Part shown: piece after piece, positions 54,368 through 63,376 of the stretch
Numbering within the stretch: the stretch's first letter is position 1
Layout of the letters: the number at the start of each line of letters is the position of its first letter
NCBI GenBank assembly: GCA_027493955.1
Contig: JAOSJT010000001.1
Span: 1,847,131-1,911,130, forward strand
Length of the DNA stretch: 64,000 nucleotides
Direction of reading: 5' to 3'
Origin: Bacteroidia bacterium
GTDB lineage: Bacteria; Bacteroidota; Ignavibacteria; SZUA-365
The notes under the pieces: model-generated
What the model saw: the letters and a program-made list of their open reading frames with translations, nothing else
The model's database searches: none
Told to the model about the DNA's origin: nothing
Translations under genes and position numbers: made by a program

Positions 54368-55291
54368 TCAATCATGATGATGGTGATGCCGCGGCTCGGG
54401 CGGCTGTAAACAGGGGCTGCATACTTCGTCCTCGAACTCCATCTCCAGCGTGAGATGCTCGATGTCTTCGGAACGCAGCACGGATTTTATTTGCTGCTTC
54501 ACGGTAATCACCGCGTTCTTCTCCAAACCACTCTCAACGACAACGTGCGCCGAAAGCACGTGCCTTTCTCCGTCCAGCGACCAGAGATGAATATCGTGCG
54601 CGTCGATCACACCGCCGACCGATCGCATCTTCGCGCGTACAGCGTCCACGTCCACGCTGTCCGGTACACCCTGCATGAACAATTTCAGTGTGCGCGACAG
54701 ATTGACGGCCACATTGTAATACAGAATGTATGCGGCAATGCACAGCGACAAAATCGGATCGAGTATGGGCGCGTGAATAAATTGCATGACGATGCTGGCA
54801 ACGAGTACCGCAGCCCACCCAAGCACATCTTCCAGTAAATGCCAGGTGACGACGCGTGCGTTCATCGAACCGCCCTGTCGCAGGCGCAGCGCGGCGATAC
54901 CGTTGAGCACAATGCCCGCAATCGCGAACCACATCATGCCCTCGGCATGCGGCTGTGGCGGTTCGAGCAAGCGCGGAATGGCTTCCGTGATAATGTACAG
55001 CGATCCCCCGATGAGGATGAGCGAATTCAGCAACGCGCTGAGCAGCGACATCCTCCGAAAGCCGTACGAAAATTTTGCCGTCGGTGCCCTTCCCGAATTG
55101 CGCTCCATGAACCAGCTCAACCCGAGAATGAGGCTGTCGCCGAAATCATGCAAGGCGTCGGACAGTATCGCGAGACTATTGGTGAGGATGCCACCCACGA
55201 TTTCCGCGATCGCAAAAAGGAGATTCAGAAAAAAGGCGAAGCCGATGGCCTTCGTGCTGTCTCCCGAATGATGCGTGTGCGCGTGCCCCAT
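54368..55291 (-). CDS. Cation diffusion facilitator (CDF) metal exporter
   Basis: This 307-aa CDF protein has about six membrane helices with the zinc-site motifs DALHDFGDS on helix 2 and HLLEDVLGW on helix 5, and a C-terminal cytoplasmic metallochaperone-like domain. Both ends are histidine-rich (MGHAHTHHS and the terminal HHHHHD), as in zinc exporters ZitB/CzcD. It uses proton exchange to remove zinc, cadmium or cobalt from the cytoplasm. ATG 55291 is chosen for the characteristic start; an upstream extension to 55324 is possible. It overlaps the ZIP gene region and shares its strand. Confidence 0.92.
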   Translation of the reverse strand: MGHAHTHHSGDSTKAIGFAFFLNLLFAIAEIVGGILTNSLAILSDALHDFGDSLILGLSWFMERNSGRAPTAKFSYGFRRMSLLSALLNSLILIGGSLYIITEAIPRLLEPPQPHAEGMMWFAIAGIVLNGIAALRLRQGGSMNARVVTWHLLEDVLGWAAVLVASIVMQFIHAPILDPILSLCIAAYILYYNVAVNLSRTLKLFMQGVPDSVDVDAVRAKMRSVGGVIDAHDIHLWSLDGERHVLSAHVVVESGLEKNAVITVKQQIKSVLRSEDIEHLTLEMEFEDEVCSPCLQPPEPRHHHHHD

Positions 55292-55367
55292 GGGCAGTCT
55301 CGTCCGTACGATGAAAAAAATCACTCCACGTCAAAATACGGCAAGGACAGTTAGCGTTCCACCGCGC

Positions 55368-56243
55368 TCACCATCCCACAACCAGCGTCGCACCGGCCAG
55401 AAGCAACAATATCGCCATCGCTTTGCGGCCGAGACGGGACTCGTCGAACAGCTTCCCCCCTGCCATCGCCGCCATGAACACCGAGACACGCTTCACCGCG
55501 AGCACGAGCGCCACCGGCGCAAGATACACGGCTTCGAACTGCGTGAAGCGGTAACCCAGCGTCAGCACCCCCACCGCGGCTATCCACAGCAGGGCCTCGC
55601 GGGGGAACGCCGCCGCGGCCACCGGCTTGCGCCCCGATGCGAGAATGAAGACGAGAAAAACAAGGGGAGTGAACGCATGCTGAAACGCCATGAGAGACAG
55701 CGGTCCCATCGCGAGATCGGTGAGCAGCACCTTATCCAGTATGGCAGTGGCCGTGAACAGCAACAGTGCCGCGACAATGGAGCGATGCTTTTCCGACCGG
55801 AAGAAGACAGTGAAGGGATGCAGCAAGGACGCACCACGTACCGTCTCGATGACATAGGTGCCGGCGAGCAACAACAGCATACCGCTCACCTCACGCACAT
55901 TCAATGCCTCTCCGAGCAGCGGCCAGGCCACTACGGCGGTAAGCCCCGGCGTGAGCGTCATCATGGGCAGCGCGGCGCTGAGCTCGAGTCCGCGGATGGA
56001 TTGCATTACGAAATAGAAGGCGAACGCACCGAGAATATTCTTCCCGAAAAGCACGGCCAGCGCAAGCGGCGTGACTTTCGCGTAATCGATGAACAGGAAC
56101 AGCGGCAGCGACAGCACAAGCGTGAACAGCGACAGCGTCCAGGAAAAATTGAGCGCGTCCATGCGGAACAGCACTTTTTTCTCGGCAATGCTCGCCATCG
56201 CCGACATCAGCGCGGACGCGAAGGCCAGCCAGAACCACAGCAT
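55368..56243 (-). CDS. EamA/DMT-family transporter
   Basis: This 291-aa inner-membrane protein has about ten helices in two halves, the layout of the drug/metabolite transporter (EamA) family. The sequence includes a helix-ending PLLGEAL motif and a conserved ALxLTP-like stretch. Such proteins move small metabolites, often outward. The substrate is unknown. ATG 56243 follows GGGAGGTAACGC, an excellent ribosome-binding site. It starts 37 bp after the TonB-receptor stop codon and precedes the metal transporters, so all four may be in one operon. Confidence 0.88.
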   Translation of the reverse strand: MLWFWLAFASALMSAMASIAEKKVLFRMDALNFSWTLSLFTLVLSLPLFLFIDYAKVTPLALAVLFGKNILGAFAFYFVMQSIRGLELSAALPMMTLTPGLTAVVAWPLLGEALNVREVSGMLLLLAGTYVIETVRGASLLHPFTVFFRSEKHRSIVAALLLFTATAILDKVLLTDLAMGPLSLMAFQHAFTPLVFLVFILASGRKPVAAAAFPREALLWIAAVGVLTLGYRFTQFEAVYLAPVALVLAVKRVSVFMAAMAGGKLFDESRLGRKAMAILLLLAGATLVVGW

Positions 56244-56280
56244 GCGTTACCTCCCCTTCCTTTGGTAATCCTTCATCGCG

Positions 56281-58575
56281 TCACCACAGAATGCGCAGCC
56301 GCGCAAAGATGTTACGGCCGGGCTCAAGATTGATGAGTCCCCGCAGCGTGGACAAATGCCTTCTGTACGTCCGGTCGAACAGGTTCTCGACACCCGCGAA
56401 CAATTGCACACCAAGTCCCGCGACGCGCAGGGTGTTCCCGCGAAGATACAGGTCCAAGACACCGGATCCGGGCGTCGTCGTCTCGCCAGCCGCGACATGC
56501 TCCTGATCGGCCGTGACCGTGAGGCGCACATCGCCATGGAGCGCGTCGAAAACGGAAAAGCGCATGCCGGCCCGCAATGTGGCCGGTGCGATGGACGGAA
56601 GGTTTCCGCCGCTGCCGATATCCTCACCCCGCACGTAGGAAAGGCCGGCGTAAGCCGTGGCACCGGCGAGGATGCTGTACTCTGAAGCGAGCTCAAAACC
56701 GTACAGCCGGGCTTTGCCGACATTTTCCTTGACATACAACGTATCGAGCCGCTGCGCATCCACCACCAGATCACGCATCTCGTTGAGAAACACATTCGCC
56801 GTCACGCTGAAATGCTCTGTCCTGGCACGGAGTCCGACATCCAGACAGGTGCCCTTTTCCGCCCGCAAAGCCGGATCGCCGATGTAGGTCGCACCTCCGA
56901 GTTCGATGTACTGATAACGTTCCTCAAGAGCGGGCGCACGCCAGGAACGCGCCAGATTCAGCGTCATGTCAATTGCCGAATTCAGACGCTGCACAAGACC
57001 GGCATGAGCGCTCCACGACACTTCATTGAATTCGGCTTCATTCCAGCGCAGGACGCGGGTGGGCGGCGCATCGTTGCGTACTCCGTTCACTTCGGTGTAG
57101 ATGAGATCGTATGCCTGCGCATTCCATACATCAATGAGATCCGCACGCGCGCCGATGGTCGCTCGTGTGGCGCCATCGAACAGCCGCATGTCGTCCTGGA
57201 CGTACACACCCGCACTGCGGAAGGTGGCATCCGGCAGCGGCAGATCCGCGATGATGGTATTTCGGGCCTTTAATTCCCGGATGCGGCGGCCGGTATAGCT
57301 CCGCTGCCAGGCGTCCACGCCCGCGACGAAGCGATGCGTCCCGCCGTACATCCATCCCGCCAGCGCTTGTACGCCATCCATCGTATGTTCCGCAGAAGGC
57401 CGCAGGACGGTGCTTGGATTGGGCACAATTTCCGCATCGCGTTCGATGAGCTGACGCACATAGCGCACGGACAAATTCTGAACGCCGGGCAACAGCATGG
57501 GCGCGGAGTAGGCGACGGTGTACAGCTCACGTTCTTCGGTGGGATAGCGCGCGGACGCGGTGAGCGGGAAGGACGCCCCCCCCGGGATGCCTACGTCCTC
57601 GGCCTGCGTCAATTGATACCGGGCTGTGATTTCATGCCCCTCCCACACGCGCGAGCCGACGGACGCCGCCATACTGCGGTCGTGAAAACGGCTGTCGCGC
57701 AGCGTACCCTCCGGCGTCATTGCGTCGTCGGCGCTGCGGAGTCGTCCGTGCAGGCGCGCGTACCAGTGTTCATCCCCGGCATCGAGAGTCAGAGTGCCGC
57801 TGCCGCCGTTATTGACGCTGGTATAACCGCTCGACAACGCTCCCCCTAGCCGGAAGTGTTCGCTATAACTGCCGGGTGCGGTGCTGATGTTGACCACGCC
57901 ACCCGTCGCACCGCTGCCGTAGAGCATGGAGGCCGCTCCACGAATGACCTCTATCCTGTCCACGTCGCTGAGGTCGACGAGGGACAATCCTGCCGCAAGG
58001 TTGGACGCGGTTTCGATTCTCGCGCCATCGACGATATTCACCACATTGCTGCGACCGAGACCGCGGATGCTCACGTCCGTACCCCAGACGCCATCCCGGA
58101 TGAGAGCGACACCGGGCTGCGCGTCGAGAGCATCCGCGACACTGATGGCGGGATTGCGCAGCAGTTGCTCGCCCACTGCTACCGTCACCGGAAGAGGGAG
58201 ATTGCGCAGCAGATCGTCCGAGCGGGTCGCGAATACGCTGACCTCGCCGACATCGACGGGTACAGACTCCAACCGCAGGTCGCGCAAGGCCTGCGTTTCG
58301 CCCTGCACGACCGTGACCATTCTTTCCAGCACACGATAGCCGACGTGCGAAACGCGCAGCTCGTACGTGCCGTCGGGCAGTCCGGCAAGAAAAAACTGAC
58401 CGCGCTCGTCCGTCACACCACCGCGCTGCAACGCGGGGAGGGACACGTGGGCGCCTTGTATCGCATTGCCGCTTTGGTCGAGCACACGGCCGGAGATTCC
58501 CCCACCCATGGCGAACACGCTCAAGGGGAAAATGCACAGAAGCAGCAGCAGGGACAGAGAAAACGGATGTCGCAT
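56281..58575 (-). CDS. TonB-dependent outer-membrane receptor
   Basis: This 764-aa receptor has a signal peptide (MRHPFSLSLLLLLCIFPLSVFA), a carboxypeptidase-regulatory-like domain (about 24-105, GRVLDQSG...AGLPDGTYELRVSHVGY), a plug domain (about 125-235, with DALDAQPGVALI and IRGAASMLYGSGATGGVVNI) and a 22-strand barrel ending in FARLRILW, an aromatic C-terminal signature. It takes up a large or scarce ligand with TonB energy. The neighbouring ZIP and CDF genes suggest a metal or metallophore ligand, but that is inference. ATG 58575 is chosen for the signal peptide; thirteen upstream in-frame codons lack support. Confidence 0.95.
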   Translation of the reverse strand: MRHPFSLSLLLLLCIFPLSVFAMGGGISGRVLDQSGNAIQGAHVSLPALQRGGVTDERGQFFLAGLPDGTYELRVSHVGYRVLERMVTVVQGETQALRDLRLESVPVDVGEVSVFATRSDDLLRNLPLPVTVAVGEQLLRNPAISVADALDAQPGVALIRDGVWGTDVSIRGLGRSNVVNIVDGARIETASNLAAGLSLVDLSDVDRIEVIRGAASMLYGSGATGGVVNISTAPGSYSEHFRLGGALSSGYTSVNNGGSGTLTLDAGDEHWYARLHGRLRSADDAMTPEGTLRDSRFHDRSMAASVGSRVWEGHEITARYQLTQAEDVGIPGGASFPLTASARYPTEERELYTVAYSAPMLLPGVQNLSVRYVRQLIERDAEIVPNPSTVLRPSAEHTMDGVQALAGWMYGGTHRFVAGVDAWQRSYTGRRIRELKARNTIIADLPLPDATFRSAGVYVQDDMRLFDGATRATIGARADLIDVWNAQAYDLIYTEVNGVRNDAPPTRVLRWNEAEFNEVSWSAHAGLVQRLNSAIDMTLNLARSWRAPALEERYQYIELGGATYIGDPALRAEKGTCLDVGLRARTEHFSVTANVFLNEMRDLVVDAQRLDTLYVKENVGKARLYGFELASEYSILAGATAYAGLSYVRGEDIGSGGNLPSIAPATLRAGMRFSVFDALHGDVRLTVTADQEHVAAGETTTPGSGVLDLYLRGNTLRVAGLGVQLFAGVENLFDRTYRRHLSTLRGLINLEPGRNIFARLRILW

Positions 58576-58762
58576 GTTACAGAGGCCTTTCAGCAAGATA
58601 CCATCGAATTGCACGATCCATCAGCTGTGCGGACACGAACACATCCACAAACGCCGCGCGTCGTGCGTTGAAATGACATCCTGCCTCTCCCATACACGGT
58701 CGTTCTCCACGCGACCGCATAGATGTAAAATACGAAAGATCAATATGAGTGGCAATTCAGAA

Positions 58763-58818
58763 TGGATAATGGATAATGGATAATGGATAATGGATAATGG
58801 ACAATGGATAATGGACAA
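58763..58818 (+). repeat. TGGATAA/TGGACAA heptanucleotide tandem repeat
   Basis: There are eight successive heptamers, six TGGATAA and two TGGACAA. The complementary family occurs at 53518 and 60411. Confidence 0.95.
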
Positions 58819-58892
58819 TTATTACGGTGACGAAGAGCGGCAGGATGTCGCTTGCCCCGCACTTCCCGCGCGGTCTCATACGTGAGACGCGG

Positions 58893-58958
58893 GAGACGCT
58901 GCCGCAGCGACGTCGGGCAGGGATGTCGGGGATACTGGGTTTTCCGGGACGTTGTCTC
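58893..58958 (+). repeat. GAGACGTTGC element, decayed copy
   Basis: It starts GAGACGCTGCCGCAGCGACGT and ends GACGTTGTCTC, keeping both inverted ends with mismatches. About 66 bp. Confidence 0.55.
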
Positions 58959-59033
58959 AAGGACCTTTGGGTTGGAATTCGTGCCCAATGCTCAACATGC
59001 AGGCAACAGCTCTACAGAGACCGCTCGTATGCA

Positions 59034-59987
59034 TTACATTACCCGCAGCATCTCCATCACACTTCCCGACGAGTTCCGCAGGAGCATGAGATACGGTCCC
59101 GCCGCGCAGGCAGAGAGATCGACCACATGGTAATTCTCTCCGTGCAGGGCGTGAATTCTCGATTGATGCACAGTTCGCCCGAGAAGATCCGAGATGACGA
59201 TGTCCACATCGCCCGCATTTGCGCTGAAATGCATCAATACGGTCCGTCCGGAACGTACGGCGGTATTGTGCAGTCGGAGATCCGTCGGTAAAGCCACATC
59301 CCCGACGCTTGTCGCGGGGCCGTCGTAGATGCATCGCACGCAAATACCATTCGGACGAGCAACGGGCAGGACACGAATCTCGCTCGGACCGACTTGTACG
59401 ATTTGTGTCCGGTCTCCGCTGGCCGGATCGGCGGCCCAGAACGAGGCGCGAGCTTCGTCCGTGGCATAGCCGGGGCTGAACTTGCCGCTCATTTCGTCGC
59501 GGTATCCGGTGAACAGCGCGTCGAAGCCGGAGGAGCCACCTTCGATCATGGCGATATACGCCGCTGCACCGCCGAGATGCAGTGTCAGAATCCGCCATTC
59601 GTTGTTGGAAGGGACATGCCAGCCCTCGGGACAAATGCCGCGCACCGGAAGCACCACCGGACCGCTCCACTGCTGGACGGCTTCCTCCCACTCATACATA
59701 CCGCCGCGTTTCAGCACACCGCCCTCGCCGTCGCAGTTGGCGGCGGAATTCTCCCAGCAATACTTCTCGACCACATTGTTGTCGCGCATCAGCGAACCGA
59801 ATCTGCTCGAAGGTACATAGGTGCCGATGTTCAGATTCTCCGCCATCCACACCTGCGTGCCGATGACCACGGTGCGATACACCTGTCCGTCCCTGGCATC
59901 GGTTATCGGCTCCCCCGGCGCCCACTGGGCCCTCGCCGCGGTGCTGTACACCGCCAGAATGACAATAATTATCGCAATGCATTTCAT
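59034..59987 (-). CDS. FISUMP-domain secreted protein with divergent T9SS-like tail
   Basis: This 317-aa exported protein has a signal peptide (MKCIAIIIVILAVYSTAARAQ). Its FISUMP domain (Fibrobacter succinogenes major paralogous domain) occupies most of the protein, with DARDGQVYRTVVIG, WMAENLN, GICPEGWHVPSNNEW and NGICVRCIYD. The last about 75 residues resemble a type IX sorting tail (VDIVISDLLGRTV, ...GPYLMLLRNSSG) though the NPFNP box is absent. FISUMP proteins are extracellular and common in this phylum; their function is unknown. The stop is about 40 bp from a decayed palindromic repeat. Confidence 0.88.
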   Translation of the reverse strand: MKCIAIIIVILAVYSTAARAQWAPGEPITDARDGQVYRTVVIGTQVWMAENLNIGTYVPSSRFGSLMRDNNVVEKYCWENSAANCDGEGGVLKRGGMYEWEEAVQQWSGPVVLPVRGICPEGWHVPSNNEWRILTLHLGGAAAYIAMIEGGSSGFDALFTGYRDEMSGKFSPGYATDEARASFWAADPASGDRTQIVQVGPSEIRVLPVARPNGICVRCIYDGPATSVGDVALPTDLRLHNTAVRSGRTVLMHFSANAGDVDIVISDLLGRTVHQSRIHALHGENYHVVDLSACAAGPYLMLLRNSSGSVMEMLRVM

Positions 59988-60093
59988 ATTCAGACTCCAT
60001 TTATTACGGAAACGACTTTTTTATCACGTTCTTACTTCTGTCCGGAGCATCGCAGACTTAACCTGCCATGATTCCCGATTCCTGCAACGAAGC

Positions 60094-60160
60094 GAGACGT
60101 TGCCGCGGAGACGTTGGGCGGGTGTCGTCAGATTCGTGCGTGATTTCCGCACAACGATTT
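60094..60160 (+). repeat. GAGACGTTGC element, partial copy
   Basis: The left half (GAGACGTTGC...GACGTTGGGCGGG) is intact; the right half is diverged (GTGATTTCCGCACAACG). The end coordinate is approximate. Confidence 0.55.
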
Positions 60161-60195
60161 TATCGATACCCAACCGTCATTGCTGAATCCCAACC

Positions 60196-60263
60196 GAGAC
60201 GTTGCCGCGAAGACGTTGGGCTATGTCCGCGGCCGTCACGCCGGATTCATCGCGCAACGTCTC
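60196..60263 (+). repeat. GAGACGTTGC palindromic-end element, copy 2
   Basis: This 68-bp element starts GAGACGTTGC and ends GCAACGTCTC; the internal sequence is nearly identical to copies 1 and 3. It lacks the extra 3' arms seen in copies 1 and 3. Confidence 0.9.
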
Positions 60264-60293
60264 TACAAACGATCCATTTTTTAATTCGCAACC

Positions 60294-60395
60294 GAGACGT
60301 TGCCGCGGAGACGTTGGGCTATGTCCGCGGCCGTCACGCCGGATTCATCGCGCAACGTCTCTTCGCATGCAACGTCTCTACAAAGGCAACGTCTC
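60294..60395 (+). repeat. GAGACGTTGC palindromic-end element, copy 3
   Basis: A 68-bp core (60294-60361) is followed by two more copies of the right arm GCAACGTCTC at 60369 and 60386, a 17-bp period exactly as in copy 1. Confidence 0.9.
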
Positions 60396-60410
60396 GACAA
60401 TTTGTCACAA

Positions 60411-60438
60411 TTATCCATTGTCCATCGTCAATTATCCA
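60411..60438 (+). repeat. TTATCCA/TTGTCCA heptamer repeat
   Basis: Four imperfect heptamers, complementary to the TGGATAA tract at 58763, sit 6 bp downstream of the minus-strand SBBP gene's stop. Confidence 0.7.
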
Positions 60439-60444
60439 TTCCTC

Positions 60445-63300
60445 CTACCGCATCACAATCACGCGGCGGGTGATGCGCACAGCACCGGCGGTAAGCGTGC
60501 ACAGGTACAACCCCGAGCGCCACTCGGCGACGGGCAGCACGACGCTGTGGGAGCCACCGGGGATGGATTGCTTGTCGTACACGAGCGCGATCTCGCGGCC
60601 GGTGATGTCATGCACGGACAGGCTGCTGTTGCTCTCGGCGGGCAGTGTGAAATTAAGTGTGAGCCAATCCCGCGCGGGCGAGGGATAGGCGGTTTCGAAG
60701 CTGACTGCCAACGCACCATTCTCGGGCGCGACCTCCACCACGGGCGAGTGCTCAAACGTACCATCGTTATCCACCATGCGGAGGCGGTAGAAGATGCGCG
60801 TTTCTGCTGTGCCGGGATTGCTGTCGAGATAGCGGTAGTCGCGACCCTCGCCGCTCCGTACAGCCACGGGGACGAAGCCGATGTCATGCCAGCCCGCGTT
60901 CGTGTAAGCAGCCGCGTGCTCATACCGCCGCTCGATGATATAGCCATACGCATTGACCTCGCTCTCGCTGCGCCAGGTGAGCTCTACACCGCCGTATACC
61001 CGCTGGGCAGCGATGCGGGATAGGGTGACAGGGATGTAGCCGTCGTGACGGATGCGGGTGATGAAACAATCATCCGGATATTCGCCTCTGCTATCCCGCA
61101 CGCCGGCAATGGTGTCCTGTACCGCGTTAAGTACCGGGAAGTTGTTGCTTTTTGTATACCCACCAACGTACAGGAAGCCCCGTTTGTCACCTACGATGGA
61201 CATACCCCTATCTGCATCATTACCACCTAACCATGTTGCCCACTGCCGCGCCCCGGCACTATCGAATTTTGCAACAATGCCACTGGTAAATCCAGGTCCA
61301 CCCATATGCGGTGGCGTGGGGTAGGCCGCACGGTGAACGGGGAAACCAGACTCGCCGGAGTATCCCGTGATATACACTGCGGACGAGGAGTCCGTAGTGA
61401 TGGCAAGCGCATTGTCACCAGAGGGCCCACCAATATACGTGGACCATATCAGCGCGCCGGCTGAATCATATTTCACAATGACAGCATCAGTAAATCCGGC
61501 ACGCTGTGCTTGCCATGCATTACGCACGGGAAAATCATTGCTCGATGAATTACCAGTGACAAGCAAATTGCCACCCACGTCGAAGGAAAGAGATGAGAGA
61601 ACTTCATTACCTGCCCCCCCGCAGAAGGTACTCCATAGCGGTACGCCACTGCTGTCGAACTTCGCAACAATTCCATCCTCATTACCGCCCCCCCGCAAGG
61701 GTTGCGCCGCGTTCAGCACCGGGAAAGCAACGGAATCAGGGGTTTCCCTTCGATCTGTCCCGCAAAATGCGAAACTGCCGTCCCGATGAACAGCGCCGGC
61801 AAGCCCGTAGGCCGGGGAGAGCCCACTATAGTAGGACGAATATATCAGATTGCCCGCCGAACCGAGCTTGAAGAAAAATGGATTTATTCTCGCCGTGGGA
61901 ATTGCCTGAAATGCCCTCTTGATCGGGAAGCCCTGCACGCTGCCGCCAAAAATTTGAGATGAACCTCCGCCATAGATATTCCCCGCTTGATCCGTGCCGA
62001 TCCACTGAATAAAATCGTCACTGGTTCCTCCAAAGTATGTGGCCCAGAGCCGCATGCCATTGGTGTCGAGCTTCACGACGACGCCATCCACACTACCATC
62101 ATCCCCATCTCCATTGGTCGATTGCATCGCATTGAACACCGGGAAATCGACACTGGCTGTCCAACCTCCAATGATGACGTTTCCGATGCCATCCACCGAG
62201 ACGGAGTTACCTCTTTCACGCAACCTGCTTCCTCCAAAGTAGGTCGCCCAACGGAGCTGTCCGGCGCTGTCGAACTTCATCGCGAACATGGTGTAGTTCG
62301 ACGGGGTGTCAACGTAACTCGAGGGTGAGAACGAGGATTGCCAGGCCCTGTACACCGGAAAATCGACACTGGAGGTCCACCCCGTCGCGACCACGGCGTT
62401 TCGGGGATCACATACGAGAGCAGTGAGGTAGTCGGCACGGCTACCGCCGTAATAGGTCGACCAGGGATCGATGATCAGGGTCTTGCCCTTGTCGTAGTCG
62501 TCAACATCGAAGCGCAATTCATTTTGATCGAGCATGTACGAGGAAGCAATCTCAACCACACCATTTTCGCCCGTCTGAAAGCTGAACGGCTCGCCCTCCC
62601 GCGTGTGGCCCTTCGACCAGTGCAGCCGAAGCGTGCCATCCGACAGCGCCTCCCTACGATCGTAGCCATCGAGGTTTAAACGAATGTCCTCCAGCCTCCC
62701 TCCCGGCCGCACCTCGAACTCGTATTTCAATCCATCGATGGCCGCGTAAAGCACGAGATCGATATTCGGATACAGCTCCTTGTACCGCAATGCGGCGAAG
62801 CTACGAACACGTGTAATCCCGTCCGGACAATGCGGGAAGTAGTAATTCAAATGCCTCGATAGTTCCTCGCCCGTTTCCAACTCGACATGCGGATTTGCTC
62901 CGATAAAGGTGTGATCAAAGCGGTATCGGCGCAGGTTCCGGGTCGCGCGGTGATCATCCGCAGTTATGAGGGACCGCTCGTAACCGGTGTGCTTCGAGCC
63001 CCCCGTCGCCTCGCTTACCGCGTCGGGTTCCGTCTCATCCACGCTGTATACCACGCGCCAGCCGGTCGGCGTGAAATAAACCGTTGCCCCGTTAAAGAAC
63101 GCGTAATAGCGAACATCGTCAGCTTTCTGCTTCTCTGTTGTACGTATCTGTCCGAGATTTTCATAAAATGCGCCACCAAGGGGGTTATCCGCTACGAGCT
63201 TCCTCTGTTGAGGGTCCGGCCCGTCGTTGCCGGAATATGCGCAAAACGATGAGAGGAATAACACCATCAGTATGGTCGGAAAATGCTTATATCGTGCCAT
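60445..63300 (-). CDS. Secreted SBBP-repeat protein with T9SS sorting domain
   Basis: This 951-aa exported protein has a signal peptide (MARYKHFPTILMVLFLSSFCAYS), an N-terminal domain shared with the protein at 9137 (NLGQIRTTE..., LNYYFPHCPDGITRVRSF, KTLIIDPWSTYYGG), and then SBBP repeats with LRWATYFGGS, LWATYFGGT and LIWSTYIGG forms spaced 50-60 residues (about 285-760). After a beta-sandwich (LTWRSESEVNAYGYIIERRYE) it ends in a sorting tail (ETAYPSPARDWLTLNFTLP, ITGREIALVYDKQSI, WRSGLYLCTL). Surface or released location is likely. The paralogy with the protein at 9137 is clear in the first 250 residues. Confidence 0.93.
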   Translation of the reverse strand: MARYKHFPTILMVLFLSSFCAYSGNDGPDPQQRKLVADNPLGGAFYENLGQIRTTEKQKADDVRYYAFFNGATVYFTPTGWRVVYSVDETEPDAVSEATGGSKHTGYERSLITADDHRATRNLRRYRFDHTFIGANPHVELETGEELSRHLNYYFPHCPDGITRVRSFAALRYKELYPNIDLVLYAAIDGLKYEFEVRPGGRLEDIRLNLDGYDRREALSDGTLRLHWSKGHTREGEPFSFQTGENGVVEIASSYMLDQNELRFDVDDYDKGKTLIIDPWSTYYGGSRADYLTALVCDPRNAVVATGWTSSVDFPVYRAWQSSFSPSSYVDTPSNYTMFAMKFDSAGQLRWATYFGGSRLRERGNSVSVDGIGNVIIGGWTASVDFPVFNAMQSTNGDGDDGSVDGVVVKLDTNGMRLWATYFGGTSDDFIQWIGTDQAGNIYGGGSSQIFGGSVQGFPIKRAFQAIPTARINPFFFKLGSAGNLIYSSYYSGLSPAYGLAGAVHRDGSFAFCGTDRRETPDSVAFPVLNAAQPLRGGGNEDGIVAKFDSSGVPLWSTFCGGAGNEVLSSLSFDVGGNLLVTGNSSSNDFPVRNAWQAQRAGFTDAVIVKYDSAGALIWSTYIGGPSGDNALAITTDSSSAVYITGYSGESGFPVHRAAYPTPPHMGGPGFTSGIVAKFDSAGARQWATWLGGNDADRGMSIVGDKRGFLYVGGYTKSNNFPVLNAVQDTIAGVRDSRGEYPDDCFITRIRHDGYIPVTLSRIAAQRVYGGVELTWRSESEVNAYGYIIERRYEHAAAYTNAGWHDIGFVPVAVRSGEGRDYRYLDSNPGTAETRIFYRLRMVDNDGTFEHSPVVEVAPENGALAVSFETAYPSPARDWLTLNFTLPAESNSSLSVHDITGREIALVYDKQSIPGGSHSVVLPVAEWRSGLYLCTLTAGAVRITRRVIVMR

Positions 63301-63325
63301 CGGAGCCTCGGGATGATGTTGAACT

Positions 63326-63367
63326 CACCCCCGGCCCCCTCTCTTACCAAAGAGGGGGGCAGGGGTG
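63326..63367 (-). terminator. C-rich hairpin terminator
   Basis: CACCCC with GGGGTG and CCCCCTCT with AGAGGGGG form a long interrupted stem between the truncated upstream gene's stop (63377) and the SBBP gene start. There is no T-tract. The C-rich/G-rich arms recall a commonly repeated intergenic hairpin in related genomes, but that is from memory. Confidence 0.65.
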
Positions 63368-63376
63368 TGAATGGAG

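Larger units (their letters stand above)
58576..59033. other. Intergenic region with repeats
   Basis: This 458-bp stretch has no credible gene. It contains a TGGATAA heptamer tract and a decayed copy of the palindromic-end element. Open frames here are repeat translations. Confidence 0.7.
59988..60444. other. Repeat-filled intergenic region
   Basis: This 457-bp stretch contains one partial and two complete copies of the GAGACGTTGC element and a TTATCCA heptamer tract. Reading frames that look long on the plus strand here are repeat translations that then run antisense to the next gene. Confidence 0.7.

Noticed and set aside
55275..56333. Plus-strand 352-codon frame rich in Arg, His and Gln
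   Set aside because: It is antisense to the EamA transporter gene; composition is typical of an antisense frame in GC-rich DNA.
60202..61023. Plus-strand 273-codon reading frame
   Set aside because: The N-terminal part translates two copies of the repeat element and the rest is antisense to the SBBP gene.
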